A stretch of DNA of 64,000 nt from Candidatus Jettenia caeni (lineage in GTDB: Bacteria > Planctomycetota > Brocadiia > Brocadiales > Brocadiaceae). The notes beneath the pieces are model-generated. The model worked only from the letters and a program-made list of their open reading frames with translations. It was not told where the DNA came from and did not search any database. Below, piece after piece: positions 63,073 to 64,000 of the stretch. The stretch spans positions 404,686 to 468,685 of the forward strand of contig BAFH01000002.1 of NCBI GenBank assembly GCA_000296795.1, written 5' to 3'. The stretch's first letter is position 1. Each line of letters opens with the position of its first letter. Position numbers and translations under genes: made by a program.

Positions 63073-63414
63073 ATGGACAACAAAACGAAAGAAAATGCGG
63101 GAAGTATATTAAAAATTGATGAAGCACTTGAATTTCTGAATAGAGAATTAGCAGGAAAGAAAGATGAAATTAATCGATTGATCAGTGAAAAATACTCAAA
63201 CCTCAAAGAGATTATAGGTACGGGTAAGGAAATGATGGAAAAAACAAAACAAACTCTCGAAGATGCTGTGGGTAAGGGAGAAGAAAAAGTAAAAGAAATG
63301 ACAACAGAAATTGATAAAAGAGTACATACCAACCCGTGGCTGGCCATAGGTATCGCTGCTGCTAGTGGTCTCCTTTTGGGATATATTATTGAGGCAAGTA
63401 GACGTTCAAAGTAA
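63073..63414 (+). CDS. DUF883/ElaB-YqjD-type membrane-anchored protein
   Basis: A 113-residue protein: a long amphipathic helical stretch (residues 10-85, rich in Lys and Glu), then a C-terminal membrane helix (HTNPWLAIGIAAASGLLLGY) followed by RRSK. The NPW...G..G.LLG motif before the basic end is typical of DUF883 (ElaB/YqjD), ribosome- or membrane-associated stationary-phase proteins. It follows the DUF1328 gene by 65 bp. A broken second copy of its helical segment lies just downstream. Confidence 0.82.
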   Translation: MDNKTKENAGSILKIDEALEFLNRELAGKKDEINRLISEKYSNLKEIIGTGKEMMEKTKQTLEDAVGKGEEKVKEMTTEIDKRVHTNPWLAIGIAAASGLLLGYIIEASRRSK

Positions 63415-63417
63415 GGA

Positions 63418-63535
63418 GAAGAAAGAAGGGTTTAGCCGATTACTTACTGAAAAACATTCGAATATCAAAGAAGTTATGAGTGAAGCAGCAAAATCATATG
63501 AGAGAGTAGACAGATATGAATTTTTTAGAGTTTAA
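63418..63535 (+). pseudogene. fragment similar to the DUF883-type helical segment
   Basis: One frame reads KEGFSRLLTEKHSNIKEVMS and EAAKSYERVDRY, resembling INRLISEKYSNLKEII of the preceding gene. There is no start codon with a ribosome-binding site and no membrane helix, so it is most likely a remnant of a tandem duplication. Confidence 0.45.
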
Positions 63536-64000
63536 GCCGATTACAAATTCCTTGTTAGCATTTAGTCTGCTTGGCCTTGGTATTATCAATGCAGTATTTA
63601 TCTCCTTTTTGATTGGCAGGGTTACTCCTCCGAAATATCTAAGATTTTTCCGAATAGCGCATCGTATCACGGGATATATTTTTTTGGCTCTGTATCTATT
63701 TATTGGCGCCATAATGTTTAAGAAGCTTGGAGAATTTAGCATGTTGCCGCCAAAGGCAACGATTCATTCGTATATTGGGAGTATTATTTTCCCTTTAATA
63801 ATAATGAAGATATGTATAAACAGGTTTTTCAGGAAGTTTTATAACAGGTTATCGATGTATGGTGTGATTATCCTCATTGCTGTATACATGCAGATTCCCT
63901 TGTACGCAGGATTGTATATATACTCATCAATCAAGAGTAAATATATTTCCCTTATGGAAGATGGAAGGCTTGTATGGATCAATGTAGATATTGGCCGGAG
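63516..64000 (+). CDS. b561-like multi-helix membrane protein (partial)
   Basis: The gene starts at ATG 63516 and runs off the right edge after about 161 residues. Four membrane helices are visible (SLLAFSLLGLGIINAVFISF; TGYIFLALYLFIGAIMF; IHSYIGSIIFPLIIMKI; GVIILIAVYMQIPLYAGLYI). His in RIAHRITGY and in TIHSYIG stand at the helix positions that bind haem in cytochrome b561-like proteins. The visible end (DGRLVWINVDIGR) leads into a soluble part not seen here. Role: probably membrane electron transfer. Confidence 0.6.
   Translation, partial: MNFLEFKPITNSLLAFSLLGLGIINAVFISFLIGRVTPPKYLRFFRIAHRITGYIFLALYLFIGAIMFKKLGEFSMLPPKATIHSYIGSIIFPLIIMKICINRFFRKFYNRLSMYGVIILIAVYMQIPLYAGLYIYSSIKSKYISLMEDGRLVWINVDIGR

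Overview
The window looks like a chromosomal segment of an anammox planctomycete of the Candidatus Brocadia type. This is inferred from the gene mix: Wood-Ljungdahl methylene-THF reductase genes next to a GltD/ferredoxin/MvhD fusion, small c-type cytochromes, secreted caspase-fold proteins, a GAF-like sensor family, and many short dispersed palindromic repeats and IS elements. No rRNA or tRNA gene was recognised, so the taxonomic call stays an inference.

Layout. 1-4.4 kb: hslV-hslU (hslU runs off the left edge), a CBS-domain protein behind a good sigma70-type promoter, and a copper-type P1B ATPase. 4.46-5.99 kb: an IS4-type insertion sequence. 6.0-17.9 kb: mostly minus-strand genes for envelope or secreted proteins (C13-like peptidase, beta-propeller, carboxypeptidase-regulatory-like lipoprotein, FadL/OmpP1 porin, TPR/CsgG-like lipoprotein, C14 caspase with PEGA and CsgG-like domains, membrane and HEAT-repeat proteins), with repeat-filled gaps. 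17.9-21.1 kb: phosphomannomutase, iron-sulfur flavoprotein, UDP-glucuronate decarboxylase. 21.3-29.2 kb: nadB, a YjbQ protein, the GltD-ferredoxin-MvhD fusion, metV, metF and folC, i.e. NAD and one-carbon/folate metabolism.

29.2-37.5 kb is a defence-type island: a Fic protein behind a fourfold operator-like repeat, a SWIM/SNF2 helicase, a BglII-like restriction enzyme overlapping an MT-A70 methyltransferase, an antitoxin remnant, and an SPPY methyltransferase overlapping an AvaI/BsoBI-like restriction enzyme whose last residues are split off by a frameshift. 37.7-38.4 kb holds the most interesting gene: a secreted thioredoxin-fold protein with an in-frame TGA exactly where the first Cys of CxxC belongs, followed by a hairpin of bacterial SECIS type. 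This is a candidate selenoprotein. Bacteriohemerythrin, OsmC, a nitroreductase-like protein, a GAF-sensor membrane protein and cysC follow.

45.3-54.4 kb is a decaying integrative element. It is bounded by short direct repeats resembling att sites and contains a truncated tyrosine recombinase, IS66 and IS5 insertions, PC4-like and ERCC4-type DNA proteins, an excisionase-like HTH gene, a broken Dam methyltransferase and several tiny genes. 54.6-64 kb returns to core functions: aroB, dprA, two Hsp20 genes, a ferredoxin, two cytochromes c, phosphofructokinase, an FAD-dependent NAD(P)H oxidoreductase, small membrane proteins, and a b561-like membrane protein cut by the right edge.
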